Shown here one piece after another: positions 30,642 to 40,431 of a DNA stretch of 64,000 nucleotides. The DNA comes from Prado023 sp963736425. Its GTDB lineage: Bacteria > Actinomycetota > Actinomycetes > S36-B12 > CAIYMF01. The stretch lies in assembly GCA_963736425.1 (NCBI GenBank), contig CAVTOX010000016.1, positions 47,553-111,552 on the forward strand, in the 5' to 3' direction. The position numbers were made by a program, and so were the translations under genes. Every line of letters begins with the position of its first letter. Position 1 is the stretch's first letter. The notes under the pieces were generated by a model, which saw only the letters and a program-made list of their open reading frames with translations, did no database searches and was not told the origin of the DNA.

Positions 30642-31460
30642 TCAGCCCGGGGAGGTGCCACCGGGGCGGTGGGAGGCCTCGGGAAGGGGGAACACCTGCG
30701 GGGGGTCAGCCCGCCATCCGTCCTCCGACGCGTGGTGCTCGGTCACAGCCAGCGTCTCGGGCGTGATCTCCAGCAGCGACCAGGACCGCACGACGCCGCG
30801 AGTCCGATTGCTGGTCGCCGTGCCCGCCACGACCTCGATGATCGATCGGGATCGTGTCCCGGCGCCCACCTTCAGGACCTGCACGGCCGGCACGTGGGTG
30901 TGCCCGGCCAGCACGATGTCGACCTCAGCCTCCACGAGTGCCTGCTCGAAACCGTCGCCGCCGGCCAGGGACTCCAGGTCCTGCGAGCTCGGCGGGTGAT
31001 GCATCGCCACGACCCGGACGGTCCCCGGTGGGGAGTCGGCGAAGGTGGTGCGGAGGTCCTGGGACTGTCGCTGCGAGATGCGTCCCGACTTCCACCGCCA
31101 CCGGGGCATGGAGCCCAGCCCCTGGATCCGCACGGAGCCGAGATCCAGGACCGGGTCGAGGTTCTCCGTCACCGCGGCGCGGTACTTCCCGTATGGCGAG
31201 GCCATCCGGTGCATCGGGTTCGTCAGGGGGACGTCATGGTTGCCGATCACGATCATGGTCGGACGCGGGAACTGGTCGATGATCTGCTTGGCCCTCACGA
31301 ATTCGTGGGTGCGCGCCCGCATCGTGAGATCGCCGGTCACGATCGTGGCCGCCACATCGGCATCGTGCAGGTCCTGGGCGAGGCCGTCGAGGGTCAGCTC
31401 GTCATGGGCTCCGACGTGGATGTCCGACACGTGCGCGATGCGCAGGACGGTGCGGCCCAT
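30642..31460 (-). CDS. Calcineurin-like metallophosphoesterase (CpdA/Icc-like)
   Basis: A 272-residue dinuclear-metal phosphoesterase, cytoplasmic. The five family blocks are present: HVSDIHVG, VTGDLTMRA, VIGNHDVPL, VAMHHPP and VLAGHTHVPA. Relatives cleave cAMP, phospholipids or other phosphodiesters; the substrate is not given by sequence. GTG 31469 is an alternative start nearer to a GGAGGG. It converges on the DAG kinase gene with a 20-bp gap and is divergent from the aldehyde dehydrogenase. Confidence 0.88.
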   Translation of the reverse strand: MGRTVLRIAHVSDIHVGAHDELTLDGLAQDLHDADVAATIVTGDLTMRARTHEFVRAKQIIDQFPRPTMIVIGNHDVPLTNPMHRMASPYGKYRAAVTENLDPVLDLGSVRIQGLGSMPRWRWKSGRISQRQSQDLRTTFADSPPGTVRVVAMHHPPSSQDLESLAGGDGFEQALVEAEVDIVLAGHTHVPAVQVLKVGAGTRSRSIIEVVAGTATSNRTRGVVRSWSLLEITPETLAVTEHHASEDGWRADPPQVFPLPEASHRPGGTSPG

Positions 31461-31570
31461 CGGTGTCACCCGCCCTCCGCAAGTTCCGGCATCGGACCTG
31501 CAGGATACGGCGTCCAGCGCTGCGCGGCGGGCTGGAGGCGGGCGGGGCGACGTCGGCGATCCGGGGCGCG

Positions 31571-31576
31571 TAGCGT
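31571..31576 (+). promoter_or_regulatory. -10 box of the aldehyde dehydrogenase gene
   Basis: TAGCGT ends 6 nt before the ATG at 31583; no Shine-Dalgarno. Confidence 0.45.
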
Positions 31577-31582
31577 GAGGGA

Positions 31583-33235
31583 ATGGCCACCACATCGATC
31601 CCCGAGTCGCTCAGCATCCCGCCCGAGACGGTCGCACCCGAGGGCGATCCCGGCAGTGCGCCCACCACTCCCGCAGAACCCCTCAGCCTGAGAGACCACG
31701 TCCCCACCGAGCTGATCGACAGGCTTCTGACGTGCGTGCTGGCCACCGGCGGCCAGACCGAGACGACCCGCGCCCCATTCACCGGTGAGGAGCTGATCAC
31801 CTACCCGATCTCGACCGAGGCAGACGTCGAGGAGGCGTTCGTCCGAGCTCGCGCCGCCCAGAAGCTGTGGGCCCAGACCCCGGTGGCCGAGCGTTCCCGG
31901 ATCATCGGGCGCATCCACCATGCGGCCCTCGACCGCCAGGACGAGCTCATGGACCTCCTGCAGCTCGAGGCGGGCAAGGCGCGCTACGACGCGTTCGCCG
32001 AGGCTGCGGCGGTGGCTGTGTACGCTCGCTACAGCTCGCGCACGGCACCGAAGGTCCTGGGCCGGCACGCGCGCAAGGGCGTGGTCCCGATGGTCACCAA
32101 GGCCTACGAGGTGCGCCATCCTCGTGGGGTCGTCGGGCTGGTCACGGCGTGGAACTACCCGGCCGTGTTCGCCGCCTCGGATGGCTTCTCCGCGCTCGTC
32201 GGCGGCAATGCCGTCGTGCACCGCCCCGACGTCCAGGCGGCGCTGTCGGCACTCTGGGTCCGCGACCTGGCGGTCGAAGCCGGCCTGCCCGAGGACCTGT
32301 GGCAGATCGTCCTCGGCCCCGGCCGCTCGATCGGCACCGCGATCGTGGACCGCGCCGACGCCATTGCCTTCACCGGGTCGACGGCCGCGGGCCGCGCAGT
32401 CGCGGAGCGGACCGGGCCCCGCCTGATCTACACCGCACTCGAGCTGGGCGGCAAGAACCCCTTCATCGTCATGGCCGATGCCGACATCGACCGGGCCGTG
32501 GAGGCCGTCATCCGAGCCTGCTTCATCAACGCCGGTCAGACGTGTGTCGGCCCGGAGCGGATCCTCGTCCAGCGCTCGATCCTCGACACCTTCCGCACCA
32601 AGCTGGTCGCTCGTGTGGAGCGGATCCGGATGGGCCGGGGCCTGACGTTCGACTTCGAGATGGGCTGCCTGATCGACGCCAAGCAGCTGGCCAGCGTCTC
32701 GGCCCAGGTCGACGACGCTGTGTCGAAGGGCGCCACGGTCCTGACCGGCGGGCGCCCGCGACCCGACATCGGCCCCACGTTCTACGCCCCGACGGTGCTG
32801 GAGGACGTGACCCCGGACATGGAGCTGTGCGCGGGGGAGACGTTCGGCCCGGTGGTGGCGCTCTACTCCTTCGACACCCCCGACGAAGCCGTCGAGATGG
32901 CCAACGACACCGAGTACGGCCTGCACGCGGTGCTCTGGACCCGCGACACCCGTGCCGGCCTGCGCCTTGCCGAGCGCATCACCGTGGGCAGCCTCGAGAT
33001 CAACGACGGCATCGTGGCCACGTGGGGCAGCCCCGACCTGCTTCAGGGCGGCATGAAGGCCTCCGGCATGGGCCGGCGCAACGGCAAGTACGGCATCCTG
33101 AGGTTCACCGAGCCCCAGTCGATCGTGATCCAACGCATGCACGGGATCCACCCGCCGGGCACGATGGGCCACGAGATGTTCACCGCCCTGATGACCCACT
33201 CGTTCAAGGCGATGCACCTGCTGCCGCGTGCGTGA
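31583..33235 (+). CDS. Aldehyde dehydrogenase, probable succinate-semialdehyde dehydrogenase
   Basis: NAD(P)-dependent aldehyde dehydrogenase of 550 residues. The active-site Glu is in LELGGKNPFIV and the catalytic Cys in FINAGQTCVGPERI. The coenzyme motif is FTGSTAAGRAV. GLVTAWNYPAVF, GETFGPVVALYSF and the C-terminal QGGMKASGMGRRNGKYGI are conserved. The unusual N-terminal extension of ~40 residues and the C-terminal HPPGTMGHEMF region match actinobacterial GabD2-type enzymes, which oxidise succinic semialdehyde. The frame is intact. No GABA genes are adjacent, so the pathway is inferred from family only. Confidence 0.88.
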   Translation: MATTSIPESLSIPPETVAPEGDPGSAPTTPAEPLSLRDHVPTELIDRLLTCVLATGGQTETTRAPFTGEELITYPISTEADVEEAFVRARAAQKLWAQTPVAERSRIIGRIHHAALDRQDELMDLLQLEAGKARYDAFAEAAAVAVYARYSSRTAPKVLGRHARKGVVPMVTKAYEVRHPRGVVGLVTAWNYPAVFAASDGFSALVGGNAVVHRPDVQAALSALWVRDLAVEAGLPEDLWQIVLGPGRSIGTAIVDRADAIAFTGSTAAGRAVAERTGPRLIYTALELGGKNPFIVMADADIDRAVEAVIRACFINAGQTCVGPERILVQRSILDTFRTKLVARVERIRMGRGLTFDFEMGCLIDAKQLASVSAQVDDAVSKGATVLTGGRPRPDIGPTFYAPTVLEDVTPDMELCAGETFGPVVALYSFDTPDEAVEMANDTEYGLHAVLWTRDTRAGLRLAERITVGSLEINDGIVATWGSPDLLQGGMKASGMGRRNGKYGILRFTEPQSIVIQRMHGIHPPGTMGHEMFTALMTHSFKAMHLLPRA

Positions 33236-33274
33236 CCCGGATCGGCCTCGACCAGGTCCCGGTGGGACGCGGAT

Positions 33275-34711
33275 CTACTCGGACGGCCAGTTCGCCAGCG
33301 TGTCGAGGTAGGACTGGCGCACCCGGGCGACGTTCTCGCTCAGGTTCTCCAAAGTCCAGTCGTCGGTGGGCACCGGGGGCAGCACGGCCACGTCGACGGT
33401 CCCGCTGTGGATCGCCATCGAATGGGCGCCCATGATCTCCCCGCAGTTGCGCATCACGATCGGGACGACCGGCACACCGGCCTGCATGGCCATGTGGAAC
33501 GGCCCCTTCTTGAAGGGCAGCAGGCGTGGGGTGGGGGAGCGGGTGCCCTCCGGCGCGATCGCGATCGACTTGCCGCCGCGCAGGGCCTCAACTGCCGGCT
33601 CCAGGCCCTGACGCGCCTTGGCGCTGTCGGTGCGGTCGATGTAGGCGACATCGGCCAGGAATCCCACTGGCCCGAAGACCGGGTCGCGCTCCAACGACTT
33701 CTTGGCAACGCCGGTGAAGTCCTTGCGCAGGAGTGACCCGAGCACGAAGGCGTCCAGCTGGCTCTGGTGGTTGAAGAGGAAGACCGCCGGACGGGCGGAC
33801 CAGATGTTCTCCTCACCGATCACGCGAAGGCGGACACCGGCGGTGGCCATCCCGAGGTCGCAGCCCACGCCGGCCGCCACATTCGCGCCCAACGAACGGC
33901 TCTGGTTGAGCACGGCGAGCGCCGCCGCTGCGCCGACACTGCCCGCGAACACGCTGATCGCAGCAACGCTGCGCACGACGTCCACCGGACTGGTCGAGCG
34001 AGGTTCCACGAGCCGGGCCACGGGCCAACCGCGCTCACCGGCGATCTCGACCAGGCCGTCGTCGGGGTTCAGTGCGCACGGCCGGCCCACGGTCTCCAGG
34101 AACGGGAGGTCCTCGCTGCCGTTGGAGTACCCGAACGACTCATCGAGGTCGATCAGGTGCTCCTCGGCGAACTCCGCCACGGCGTCGGACTTGCCCTCAC
34201 CCCAGCGGATCGGGCTGGCCAGCGTGCCGGTGTAGCGACCCTCGTCGTCGATCTCCATCTCGGTGCAGATGATGTGGTCGATGCCCAGCTCGTCGGCGGT
34301 GGCCTCGATCTGCGCACGGGTGGCCGAGGAGGCGATCACCACAGTGTGGTGCCGACGCAGGTGTGCCTCGATCAGGGTGCGGGAGTCGGGGTAGATCATC
34401 TCGGCGATCTCCTTGGCGAAGACCGTGCGTGCCCACTTCAGGGCCTGGTCGGCATCACGTCCTGCCTGGCCCTGGACCCCGACGTTCATCAACTCGGTGA
34501 CGTCGTGCCCGCGGCGCTCCATGTTGACGCTCTCGCGGATCGTGCGCATGAGCTCCGCGGTGGAGATCTGGCGCTTCTTGAGCCGATACGTGAAGAAGGC
34601 CGCCGCCGAGTACCCCGAGATCAGGGTGCCGTCGAAGTCGAAGAAGGCCCCGATGTGCGGTCCCTCCGGGGAGTTGTCGATCTCCTCGACCAGCCACTCG
34701 ATGTCAGCCAT
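33275..34711 (-). CDS. plsC: HAD phosphatase-acylglycerol-phosphate acyltransferase fusion (PlsC type)
   Basis: A 478-residue bifunctional protein. Residues 18-215 are a HAD-IB (SerB-like) phosphatase: FFDFDGTLI, VIASSATRAQIEATADELG and SFGYSNGSEDLPFL. Residues ~235-478 are the PlsC acyltransferase: NHQSQLDAF (HX4D), FGPVGFLADVAYIDR, APEGTRSP and VPVVPIVMRN. It makes phosphatidic acid from lysophosphatidic acid at the membrane, and the HAD part may act on phosphate esters of the same route. The gene overlaps plsB by 8 bp with a GGAGG inside plsB. The order equals Rv2482c (plsB2) and Rv2483c (plsC). Confidence 0.92.
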   Translation of the reverse strand: MADIEWLVEEIDNSPEGPHIGAFFDFDGTLISGYSAAAFFTYRLKKRQISTAELMRTIRESVNMERRGHDVTELMNVGVQGQAGRDADQALKWARTVFAKEIAEMIYPDSRTLIEAHLRRHHTVVIASSATRAQIEATADELGIDHIICTEMEIDDEGRYTGTLASPIRWGEGKSDAVAEFAEEHLIDLDESFGYSNGSEDLPFLETVGRPCALNPDDGLVEIAGERGWPVARLVEPRSTSPVDVVRSVAAISVFAGSVGAAAALAVLNQSRSLGANVAAGVGCDLGMATAGVRLRVIGEENIWSARPAVFLFNHQSQLDAFVLGSLLRKDFTGVAKKSLERDPVFGPVGFLADVAYIDRTDSAKARQGLEPAVEALRGGKSIAIAPEGTRSPTPRLLPFKKGPFHMAMQAGVPVVPIVMRNCGEIMGAHSMAIHSGTVDVAVLPPVPTDDWTLENLSENVARVRQSYLDTLANWPSE

Positions 34712-36518
34712 GCGATCCTCCCTGCGGTCGTGGGGTGCGCTCGGTCAGCACGGGCTGCCCGGAGGCCTGGGCGATCCGGCGCAGGGTGTCCAGACGGCGT
34801 GTGATCTGGTGCAGCTCGTCTGCCAGGGCACGGCGGCGCTTGGCGAGGTCTGGCTCCGGTGAGGTGAGCAGTCCGAGCTTGTCGACCAGGAGCACGGCGT
34901 TGCGGAAGTAGTCCGCGGACACCGACTCCGGGGTCGTCAGCTGCCGCTGCAGCCAGCGCTGCTGGGCCACTCCCAGGGTCGACTTCACGAGTTCCTTGTC
35001 GTCTGCAGGCTCGCTGCCCAGGAGGGCGAGCTCGTCGGCCAGGACGCTGTAGGCCTCAAGGAACGGCCCGATGACCCGATGGGCCACGAGCATGTCGAGG
35101 TCTGCCATCTCCTGGCGGACCTGCGCGGGGCTGTAGGTGTGGTCCTGCCAGTTCGGGTTCATGTACGTGGTCTCCGCCGCTATCTGCTCGGCGAACTCCC
35201 GGGTGCCGGGGAAGAAGAACTCGTACCGGAGCAGCTCCTTGAGCCGGCGGGCGTTCTGCCACGTGGCCTCGGGGATGTCGGCGGAATCGTCCTCTGCGGC
35301 CTGGAGCGCGGCCAGCTCCCCGATGGATCGGTTGAGGAAGAAGTGGATGATCGTGTTGCGGTAGAAGGCCGCCTCGTGCTGCTTGCCCGGGCTGATTGCA
35401 TAGACCGGCTCGGTCCCCCCGCGGTACACGCTGACGACGCCCTCGCTGACCAATCGGTCGAGGACCTCGCGCATCCGCCCGAAGTCACTGAGGTCGGGCC
35501 ATTCGGTCATGGGCAGCTGGCGGCGCTGGATGTACTCGGCCAGGGGTTGGAGGATCCGCCGGCCCTCCTCGACGGTGATCGACCGGTCGCCGTTGTCCAA
35601 CAGGGCGAAGGTGATCAGTGCACCCGGGGTGATCGGGGTGGCGGCGTTGATCCGGTTCGCGTTCTCGAAGGCAACCTTCTGCACGGCCAGGCGGGGGCGC
35701 AGGGTGCCCTCCTCGTCGGCGGTCAGGGCTACAGCATCGGCAAGGGAGAGCGGCTCGCCGAACCTCAAGTACGCGCGACCCAGCCGTCGGGACTGGGAGG
35801 TCGCGAACTCGTACATCCACTTGATGCTCTCGGGCTTCTTCTTGCCGCCCATCTCCTCGGCCGAGATCGCACCGATCTCGTGCTGCTGGTCGTAGATGAT
35901 CGAGGTGGGGACGACCAGCACGTCGCGCTCCGGGTGCTCGCCGTAGGCGTCCATCACGTAGCTGAGGATGCCCAGGCGCGGCGGGCGCAGCTTGCCGGTC
36001 CGGGTGCGTCCGCCCTCGATGTACCACTCGAGGTTCTGGCGCTGGACCATCAGGTGGGAGAGGTAGGCCTTGAGCGTTGCCCGATAGACGTGGTCGTCGC
36101 GGAACTCCCGGCGGATGAAGACGATGCCGTTGCGTTGGCCGATGTCGGAGAACGGCCAGATCGCAAGGTTCGCGCCGCCCAGCACGTTGTTGGGACTGAA
36201 CCCGTGCTGGGAGAGTGCCGAGCGCAGGACCATCGGGTCCAGGTAGGAGCGGTGGTTGGGCAGGAAGATCAGGGACGCCGACGTGTTCAACTCGCGCAGG
36301 CGCTCGACCTCCGCGGAGCGGTAGTCCACGCGATAGGCCCGCGAGAGCCACCCGCAGAAGGCGTCCCACGCGGCGCCGCTCCACTTGCCCGGGCGCACCG
36401 CCATCTCCTTGAGGTCGGCCTCGGCCTCCTCGCGCAGGGCCGCCACCGGCTTCCCGGACTCGTCGGCCAGCTTCTGCAGGATCGCGCCGAACTCAGGGGA
36501 GTCCAGGACATCGTTCAC
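34704..36518 (-). CDS. plsB: Glycerol-3-phosphate acyltransferase PlsB type
   Basis: First step of phospholipid synthesis: acylation of sn-glycerol-3-phosphate at the membrane. 604 residues from GTG 36518, which has GGAG 6 nt upstream; the frame is open to 36932 but that part is not family-like. Acyltransferase motifs: FLPNHRSYLDPM (I), NGIVFIRREFRDD (II), WYIEGGRTRTGKLRPP (III, EGGRT) and VVPTSIIYDQ (IV). The C-terminal half is the usual helical domain of PlsB. It is somewhat shorter than the 789-residue mycobacterial PlsB2. It is upstream of and overlaps the HAD-PlsC gene. Confidence 0.92.
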   Translation of the reverse strand: MNDVLDSPEFGAILQKLADESGKPVAALREEAEADLKEMAVRPGKWSGAAWDAFCGWLSRAYRVDYRSAEVERLRELNTSASLIFLPNHRSYLDPMVLRSALSQHGFSPNNVLGGANLAIWPFSDIGQRNGIVFIRREFRDDHVYRATLKAYLSHLMVQRQNLEWYIEGGRTRTGKLRPPRLGILSYVMDAYGEHPERDVLVVPTSIIYDQQHEIGAISAEEMGGKKKPESIKWMYEFATSQSRRLGRAYLRFGEPLSLADAVALTADEEGTLRPRLAVQKVAFENANRINAATPITPGALITFALLDNGDRSITVEEGRRILQPLAEYIQRRQLPMTEWPDLSDFGRMREVLDRLVSEGVVSVYRGGTEPVYAISPGKQHEAAFYRNTIIHFFLNRSIGELAALQAAEDDSADIPEATWQNARRLKELLRYEFFFPGTREFAEQIAAETTYMNPNWQDHTYSPAQVRQEMADLDMLVAHRVIGPFLEAYSVLADELALLGSEPADDKELVKSTLGVAQQRWLQRQLTTPESVSADYFRNAVLLVDKLGLLTSPEPDLAKRRRALADELHQITRRLDTLRRIAQASGQPVLTERTPRPQGGSHG

Positions 36519-36664
36519 GACGGCTCCGATCGGTATGGACGCAGATGGGTGTGAGGGTAGTGCGGCTGGGGGGGCGATGGCAGGTCGAGACAGTCGCGCA
36601 GGCGGTGGGTGCTTGCCAGGGCCGAAGGGGCCGAACGTCCCTCGTGATGGGGTGATTGCGGGCA

Positions 36665-36670
36665 TACCGT
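36665..36670 (+). promoter_or_regulatory. -10 box of the second ABC exporter
   Basis: TACCGT ends 7 nt before the ATG at 36678; no Shine-Dalgarno. Confidence 0.45.
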
Positions 36671-36677
36671 GCTGGGT

Positions 36678-37697
36678 ATGGCCATTGATTCCGCCCCCGC
36701 TCAGGTCGCCGACACGCAGCCGGCGGACGTCGTCATCGGCGTGCGTGACCTGGTCAAGTCCTTCGGTACGACCCTCGTGCTCGATCAACTCGCCCTGGAG
36801 GTCGTCCCCGGGGAGGTGCACGGCCTGCTCGGGCCCAACGGAGCCGGCAAGACGACGACACTGCGGATCCTGCTCGGCCTGCTGCGCGCCGACGCCGGGA
36901 CGGTCCGGGTCCTTGGGACCGACCCCTGGCACGACGCTGCCTCACTGCACCGGCGGCTGGCCTATGTCCCCGGCGACGTCACCCTCTGGCCGAACCTGAC
37001 CGGTGGTGAGGTCATCGACATGCTGGGCCGGATGCGTGGGGGCCTGGATCGGGCCCGGCGCGATGACATGATCGCGCGGTTCGACCTCGACCCCACGAAG
37101 AAGGGCCGCACCTACTCCAAGGGCAATCGGCAGAAGGTTGCGCTCGTTGCGGCGCTGGCCAGCGATGTGGAGCTCCTGCTGCTCGACGAGCCGACAGCGG
37201 GGCTCGACCCGCTCATGGACGCCACCTTCCGCGACCACATCCGTGAGTTCCGAGCGTCGGGACGCACGGTGCTGCTGAGCAGCCACATCCTGTCCGAGGT
37301 GGAGGCCCTGTGCGATCGGGTCAGCATCATCCGCCAGGGCGTGGTCGTGGAGTCCGGGACCATGGCCCAACTTCGGCACCTGACCCGGACGTCGGTCGCC
37401 GCCGAGGTGGACGTGGTGCCGGCCGGGATCGAGCACCTCCCCGGCGTCCACGACGTGGTGGTCACCGGTCACCGGGTCACCGCCAGCGTTGAGAGCCACG
37501 GGCTCTCCCCGCTCATGGCCAGCCTGGGTTCCGGTGGCCTGACAAGCCTCACGACCGCACCCCCGACGCTCGAGGAGCTGTTCCTCCGGCACTACCGCGA
37601 GGTGCTGCCGGACGCGGCCCACAGCCCTGGTGGCACGGATGCCCCGGATGGGTCGCACGGACGGAACCTCCGGCACCGGGGGAGGAGGCCGGCGTGA
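36678..37697 (+). CDS. ABC exporter ATP-binding protein (Rv1218c-like)
   Basis: A 339-residue ATPase. Walker A LLGPNGAGKTTTLRILLG; a degenerate signature YSKGNRQKVALVAALASD (usually LSGGQ); Walker B LLLLDEPTAGLDPLMD; H-loop SSHILSEVEALCD; a C-terminal regulatory domain of ~110 residues. The YSKGNRQKV signature and PGDVTLWPNLTGGEVID are typical of actinobacterial antibiotic/tetronasin-type exporters. GTGA overlap with the permease gene. A GTG at 36669 is a possible earlier start. Confidence 0.88.
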   Translation: MAIDSAPAQVADTQPADVVIGVRDLVKSFGTTLVLDQLALEVVPGEVHGLLGPNGAGKTTTLRILLGLLRADAGTVRVLGTDPWHDAASLHRRLAYVPGDVTLWPNLTGGEVIDMLGRMRGGLDRARRDDMIARFDLDPTKKGRTYSKGNRQKVALVAALASDVELLLLDEPTAGLDPLMDATFRDHIREFRASGRTVLLSSHILSEVEALCDRVSIIRQGVVVESGTMAQLRHLTRTSVAAEVDVVPAGIEHLPGVHDVVVTGHRVTASVESHGLSPLMASLGSGGLTSLTTAPPTLEELFLRHYREVLPDAAHSPGGTDAPDGSHGRNLRHRGRRPA

Positions 37698-39357
37698 CCA
37701 TCGGTGCTGTCCCCACCGCCGTGCGTGCGGCGGCGTCGCCCTCGGACGGCGAGCGGGGCGGCGGTTCGGTGCTCGTTGGCACCGGCCAGATGCTGCGCCT
37801 GGCACTGCGGCGGGATCGGATCCTCGTGCCTGCGTGGGTCCTGGGAATCGCGGGCATGGCCACGCTTCTCCGCCCAGGCCACGGTCGGGCTGTACCCCGA
37901 TCTGCCGCAACGGGTCCAGGCTGCCGAGGCGATCAACGGATCGGCCGCGCTGGTCGCCCTGTACGGACGCATCTATGACCCCATGTCCCTCGGCGAGCTG
38001 TCACTGTTCAAGATGACAGCCTTCGGCGCGGCCATGATCGGCGTCCTGATGATCATCCTCGTGGTCCGCCACACCCGGGCCGAGGAGGAGACCGGACGCC
38101 TCGAACTGGTCGGGTCGACCGTCGTGGGTCGGGCTGCTCCCCTGGCCGCCGGGATGCTGCTGGCGGCTATCGCTGCGGCGGCGATCGCGGTCCTGACGGC
38201 AGCCGGACTGGCGATGGCCGGGCTGCCCGCGGAGGGGAGCATCGCGTTCGGGGCTGCGTGGGGCGCGACCGGGCTGCTGTTCGCTGCCGTCGGTGGGATC
38301 ACAGCACAGCTCAGCGTCAGCGCCCGGGCTGCCACTGGCATGGGACTGATCGCCCTGGCAGTGGCGTATGTCGCCCGGGCGGTCGGCGACCTGGCCGAGG
38401 GTGGCCCGGGGTGGCTGTCCTGGCTGTCACCGATCGGGTGGAGCCAGCAGGTGCGGGCCTTCTCCGGCACGCGCTGGGGGATCCTCGTCCTGCCGCTGGT
38501 GGCCACGGTGATCCTGGTGTCGATCGCATTCCTGCTCCGTCGCGGCCGCGACCTCGGTGCCGGGCTGCTCGCCGACCGGCCCGGACCTGCCGAGGGGCGC
38601 ATCTCCTCCACGTGGGGACTGTCGCTGCGCCTGCAGCGTCCCGCCTTCCTGGCATGGACGTCGGCCGCGGTGCTCATGGGGATCGTGCTGGGCAGCGTGG
38701 CAGACAGCGTCAGTGGCTTCGTGGACACCCCGGCCATGGCGGAGTTCCTGGAGAAGCTGGGTGGACGACAGGGCCTCGTGGATGCCTTCCTCGCCGCGGA
38801 GCTCGGGATCATCGGCTCCCTGGTCGCCGCCTACGGGATCACCGCCTCCCACTGGCTGCCGGCCGAGGAGGAGGGTGGCCGCACCGAGATCGTTCTCGCC
38901 ACCACGACCTCCCGGTGGAGGTGGGCCACGAGCCATGTGGCCCTGGCGCTGCTCGGCAGTGGCCGTTCTCACGGTTCTGGTCGGACTGGCTGTGGGACTG
39001 GGGTACGCGCTCTCGGTGGGCGAGCCCGACCAGGTATGGCGACTGGGACTGGCGGCACTCGCCCGGATTCCGGCCGCCTGGGTGATGGTCGGCCTGGCCG
39101 TCGCGATCTGGGGGTTCTGGCCCCGACTCACGTGGCTCGTGTGGGTGTTGTTCGTCGGGTTCCTCGTGATGGGCGAGTTCGGGGTCCTCTGGGACATCCC
39201 GGAATGGCTGCGCAACCTCAGCCCGTTCGCCCACTCGCCGGTGGTTCCCGGCCCCGACCCGCAGTACCTGGGGATCCCGGTGATGGTGGTCATCGCCGTC
39301 GGGCTGGTCACCCTCGGGATCGGCCGGTTCGCCCGTCGGGACGTTGTCAGCTCGTAG
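37694..39357 (+). CDS. ABC exporter permease, polyketide-antibiotic type, two frame breaks
   Basis: A large membrane protein of about 554 residues with roughly twelve hydrophobic segments in two halves (LVPAWVLGIAGMATLL, MTAFGAAMIGVLMIILVV, AAGMLLAAIAAAAIAVL, AAWGATGLLFAAVGGI, GLIALAVAYVARAVG, ILVLPLVATVILVSIAFLL, then the second half to LVTLGIGRFARRDVVSS). The loops HTRAEEETGRLELV and LPAEEEGGRTEIVLAT are a duplicated motif (EEExGRxE) marking the two halves. Frame breaks near 37867 and 38955. It works with the preceding ATPase; mycobacterial relatives (Rv1217c/Rv1218c) export drugs. Confidence 0.85.
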
Positions 39358-39440
39358 GGTGAATCGGGCCGCTGGCCAGCGCCCAGCGAAGCGGCCTACG
39401 ATCATCGTGCGTTCGATCCCGGCACCCGGAGGTGGCGACC

Positions 39441-39803
39441 ATGGCTGATGAGTCCCTCGACACAGCAGCATCCGCGCTGCTCGCCCGGCACCCCGAGGTG
39501 ACCGGCGGGCTCGACGCGCGCGCCCGTGCCCGTCTGGCTGAGGTGCTGGCTGATCCCGCGGGGGCGGCGTGGATGGACCCCGCGGGCCTGCTCGACGGGG
39601 ACTCGTGCGGCTACCCGGTCACCGGCGGCTTCTACGACGTGAAGAGCGACCTGGGGTCCCTGCCGTCGGCCGGCGATCCTGCCGTGCGAGAGCGCGTGAT
39701 GGCACGGCTGGTTCAGGAGTGGTCGGATGACTACGTGCTCACCGGCCGTGCCCGGCTGGACCGTCCCTGGCAGACGTACGTGGGGCAGCCCGGGTCCGTG
39801 TAG
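39441..39803 (+). CDS. Hypothetical protein, 120 residues
   Basis: Not recognised. ATG 39441 has GGAGG 8 nt upstream. The sequence is polar and soluble, with an Ala/Arg-rich N-terminal helix (ESLDTAASALLARHPEVTGG, LDARARARLAEVLADPAGAA), a central DGDSCGYPVTGGFYDVKSD and a C-terminal WSDDYVLTGRARLDRPWQTY. No signal peptide or membrane segment. It lies between the exporter and a GNAT gene and may be independent of both. TACGAT at 39397-39402 may be its -10 box. Confidence 0.6.
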   Translation: MADESLDTAASALLARHPEVTGGLDARARARLAEVLADPAGAAWMDPAGLLDGDSCGYPVTGGFYDVKSDLGSLPSAGDPAVRERVMARLVQEWSDDYVLTGRARLDRPWQTYVGQPGSV

Positions 39804-39838
39804 CCGGTGCCGAACAGCGATCGGGCAGGATTGCCCCC

Positions 39839-40416
39839 GTGGTTCCAGTGATCATCCGGGGCATGCGCGCGGCCGACGTGCCTGAGGCCCTCGACGTGTT
39901 CGAGGCGGTCGCCGCCGAGGGCATCTGGCTGGGCACGGAGGCGGGCTTCGACCGGCACCGGCGCCGTGAGATCTGGCTGGAGGGTCTGGTCGACCCGATG
40001 GTGCGCACCGTGGTCGTCGAGGATCGCGCGACGAGTCGGCTGCTCGGGCAGGGCACCGTGCACCTGGCCCGGTACGGGGTGGCCGAGCTCGGGATGAACC
40101 TGGCGACCGATGCCCGCGGTCGTGGAGTGGGCGGCCAGCTGCTCGACGCCCTGCTCGACGCGGCCGTCGATCTGGGCGCTCACAAGGCGGAGCTCCAGGT
40201 CTGGCCGCACAACGAGCCGGCGCTGCGGCTGTACCTCTCCCGAGGCTTCGTCGTCGAGGGCCGCATCCGGGCGCACTACCGCCGGGCGTCCGGTCAGGTG
40301 TGGGACGCGATCCTCATGGGCTGCCCGCTTGACCCGACCTCGCCGACGGCACCCACGGCTCGGGCCTTCCCGACGCCCCCTGCCTGCCGGGGTCGATCGC
40401 GATCACCGACGTCTGA
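39839..40416 (+). CDS. GNAT family N-acetyltransferase, 3' end uncertain
   Basis: Acetyltransferase of about 190 residues. The acetyl-CoA binding segment is NLATDARGRGVGGQLLDALL (RGRGVGG), followed by HKAELQVWPHNEPALRLYLS and GFVVEGRIRAHYRR. The annotated frame runs on to 40573, 140 bp into the convergent copA gene, with low-complexity sequence; a one-base shift near 40385 would give PGSIAITDV and a stop at 40416, which I prefer. GTG 39839 is preceded by GGCAGGAT, seen also before two other genes of this window. Substrate unknown. Confidence 0.8.
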
Positions 40417-40431
40417 GGGCCCACCGTCGGC